Source of the DNA: JAVBLQ01 sp031553435
Lineage (GTDB): Bacteria > Bacteroidota > Bacteroidia > Bacteroidales > Azobacteroidaceae
Reading direction: 5' to 3'
DNA length: 8,251 bases
Assembly (NCBI GenBank): GCA_031553435.1
Contig: JAVBLQ010000128.1
Span: forward strand, 1 to 8,251
Numbering within the stretch: the stretch's first letter is position 1; every line of letters begins with the position of its first letter. Under the pieces are notes generated by a model. It had not been told where the DNA came from, did not search any database, and saw nothing but the letters and a program-made list of their open reading frames with translations. Shown piece by piece: positions 6,754 through 8,251 of the stretch. Position numbers and translations under genes: made by a program.

Positions 6754-8145
6754 ATGATGAAGAAGAGATTACTTCTTGGTGCTTATGCGCTATGTATCGC
6801 TGCTAATACTTTTGCAGGCGGCTTACTCACCAATACAAATCAAAGTGTTCATTTCCTGAGGAATCCGGCACGGGATGCTTCTACGGAAATTGATGCGGCT
6901 TATACAAATCCTGCCGGTTTGGCAAAACTTCCGGAAGACGGTTTTCATTTTGCATTTACAAATCAAAGTGCATTTCAGACAAGAACAATAACTGCAACTT
7001 TTGCTCCATTTGCAGGATTCGGAGGAAGTGCAACCAAAGTTTACGAAGGAGAGGCTTCCGCTCCGATTATCCCAAGTTTGCAGGCGGCTTACAAAACAGG
7101 GAAATGGGTGCTTTCCGGAAATATTGCAGTAAGCGGTGGCGGTGGAAAAGCCACTTTTAACAAAGGTTTACCCTCATTTGAATCTACAGTAGCTATCGTT
7201 CCGGTAGTACTTCACCAATATTACGCGCCGATCGGAGGTTATGAATTGAATAGCTATATGGAAGGTAGCTCTTTCATTTATGGCGCTCAATTGGGTGGAA
7301 CTTATGCCATTAACGATATGTTTTCCGCTCATGCCGGTTTCAGAATGAATATTGTCAATAACCATTATTATGGATATATGCAGGACATAAAAATCGGGGT
7401 AAACGGAAATATGATGCCGGCATCAACAGTAATTGAGTTAAACCCGGCTTTTGCTCCTTTCGCTCCTTTAGTGGCAGACAAAGCACTGGATTGTTCGCAA
7501 AGTGGTTGGGGAATAACTCCTATTCTTGGTATTAATTTTTCTTACGAAAATTTGAATATCGGAGCAAAATATGAGTTCAACACTTCTTTGAACATCGAAA
7601 ATAAGAATAAAACGCCTAATACTACCGGAATTGCAGATTTTGATGACGGTGTCAATACTCCGCATGATATTCCCGGTTTATTTACCATCGGAGCAAGTTA
7701 TAAATTCATAAATTGTTTGACCGTTTCAGCCGGTTTCCATCATTTCTTCGATTCAAATGCAAAAATGGCAAATAATAAGCAGGAATACATCGATGGAGGA
7801 ACTACTGAATTTTTGGGAGGTATTGAATGGCAAATAGATCCGATGATTTTAGTAAGCGCCGGATTTCAAACAACCAATCAGGGTGTGACAGACAATTATC
7901 AAACCGATTTGAGTTTTGCTCTCAATTCATATTCTATCGGTTTAGGTGGTGCTGTCAATGTTTCTAAAAGTGTAAGACTCAACATCGGTTATTTCTGGAC
8001 AAATTATTCAGATTGGACAAAAGAATCTGCTGATTATGGAAACATTAACAAGCTGACAAAGGGAGCAATCCCACCAACACCCGGAAAAGACGTTTTTTCC
8101 CGTACAAACAAAGTGTTTGGAGTGGGTGTGGATTTTAGATTTTAA
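6754..8145 (+). CDS. OmpP1/FadL/TodX-family outer-membrane transport protein
   Basis: The 463-residue product has a signal peptide (MMKKRLLLGAYALCIAANTFA, cleavage about residue 21) followed by the GGLLTNTNQSVHFLRNPARD start and the NPAGL signature (52-56) that are typical of Bacteroidota FadL-like proteins. The rest alternates amphipathic strands rich in Gly and aromatic residues, such as YAINDMFSAHAGFRMN and FTIGASYKF, and ends in a C-terminal Phe (VDFRF), the recognition signal for outer-membrane barrel insertion. Length fits the 14-strand FadL fold. Family members take hydrophobic molecules, such as long-chain fatty acids or aromatic compounds, across the outer membrane; the substrate here cannot be read from sequence. 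Two in-frame ATG codons occur at 6754 and 6757, and the first is used here. The gene has its own promoter box, is divergent from the pta operon, and no partner genes are visible. Confidence 0.93.
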   Translation: MMKKRLLLGAYALCIAANTFAGGLLTNTNQSVHFLRNPARDASTEIDAAYTNPAGLAKLPEDGFHFAFTNQSAFQTRTITATFAPFAGFGGSATKVYEGEASAPIIPSLQAAYKTGKWVLSGNIAVSGGGGKATFNKGLPSFESTVAIVPVVLHQYYAPIGGYELNSYMEGSSFIYGAQLGGTYAINDMFSAHAGFRMNIVNNHYYGYMQDIKIGVNGNMMPASTVIELNPAFAPFAPLVADKALDCSQSGWGITPILGINFSYENLNIGAKYEFNTSLNIENKNKTPNTTGIADFDDGVNTPHDIPGLFTIGASYKFINCLTVSAGFHHFFDSNAKMANNKQEYIDGGTTEFLGGIEWQIDPMILVSAGFQTTNQGVTDNYQTDLSFALNSYSIGLGGAVNVSKSVRLNIGYFWTNYSDWTKESADYGNINKLTKGAIPPTPGKDVFSRTNKVFGVGVDFRF

Positions 8146-8148
8146 ATC

Positions 8149-8245
8149 GCGAAGCGACTTGTGAATAATGAATGGTGAAGGTCGCTTCGCTCCATGTGAC
8201 TGTAGAAAGATTTCTTTCACAGGGAGCGAAGCGACCATCACCATT
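8149..8245. repeat. Large hairpin downstream of the FadL-like gene, possible terminator
   Basis: Arms 8171-8193 and 8223-8245 match at 22 of 23 positions. The stem can continue inward, after an A/G mismatch, with TGTGA (8195-8199) and TCACA (8217-8221), and AGAAA (8204-8208) faces TTTCT (8211-8215). The word GCGAAGCGAC occurs three times: 8149-8158 and 8226-8235 direct, 8181-8190 reversed. It begins just after the stop codon at 8143-8145, so it may end transcription or protect the mRNA. The window stops at 8251, so any downstream T-tract or further repeat copies cannot be seen. Confidence 0.75.
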
Positions 8246-8251
8246 ATCCAT

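Overview
The window looks like chromosome of an anaerobic, saccharolytic Bacteroidota, most likely Bacteroidales. This is inferred from AT-rich DNA, three TAnnTTTG-type promoter boxes, weak or absent Shine-Dalgarno sequences, a GH10 xylanase with an inserted carbohydrate-binding module, a short single-domain Pta and an OmpP1/FadL-type porin. No species is claimed.

Layout. (1) Bases 1-1174, plus strand: the 3' part of a GH10 endo-beta-xylanase gene that begins before the window. (2) Bases 1283-2974, plus strand: a secreted GH35-type beta-galactosidase-like enzyme with a DUF5597-type architecture. The two are separated by 108 bp that hold a perfect 18-bp inverted repeat and a probable promoter. 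(3) Bases 2913-6232, minus strand: an apparent fermentation operon read pta, then a divergent 3-hydroxyacyl-CoA dehydrogenase, then ackA. Its last gene converges on and overlaps the GH35 gene by 62 bp. (4) Bases 6233-6753: a 521-bp divergent intergenic region with the pta promoter, a palindrome near its -33 region, an imperfect inverted repeat, a structured segment with no supported gene, and the promoter box of the next gene. (5) Bases 6754-8145, plus strand: an OmpP1/FadL/TodX outer-membrane transport protein. (6) Bases 8146-8251: a large hairpin running to the window edge.

How the parts fit. The two glycoside hydrolases are probably the end of a hemicellulose (xylan-type) utilisation locus. 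Pta and AckA convert acetyl-CoA to acetate with ATP formation, the last step of sugar fermentation. The dehydrogenase between them resembles 3-hydroxybutyryl-CoA dehydrogenase and keeps the catalytic His-Glu pair, but it has lost a conserved active-site Asn. The FadL-like porin would import hydrophobic compounds across the outer membrane and has no evident link to the other genes.

No mobile element, CRISPR array, tRNA, rRNA or defence system was seen. The most unusual signals are the long inverted repeats in the three larger gaps and after the last gene, each with a different sequence; the GH35 C-terminal tail that reads through a copy of one repeat word into antisense ackA; the dehydrogenase inside the pta-ackA operon; and the structured segment at about 6505-6636.
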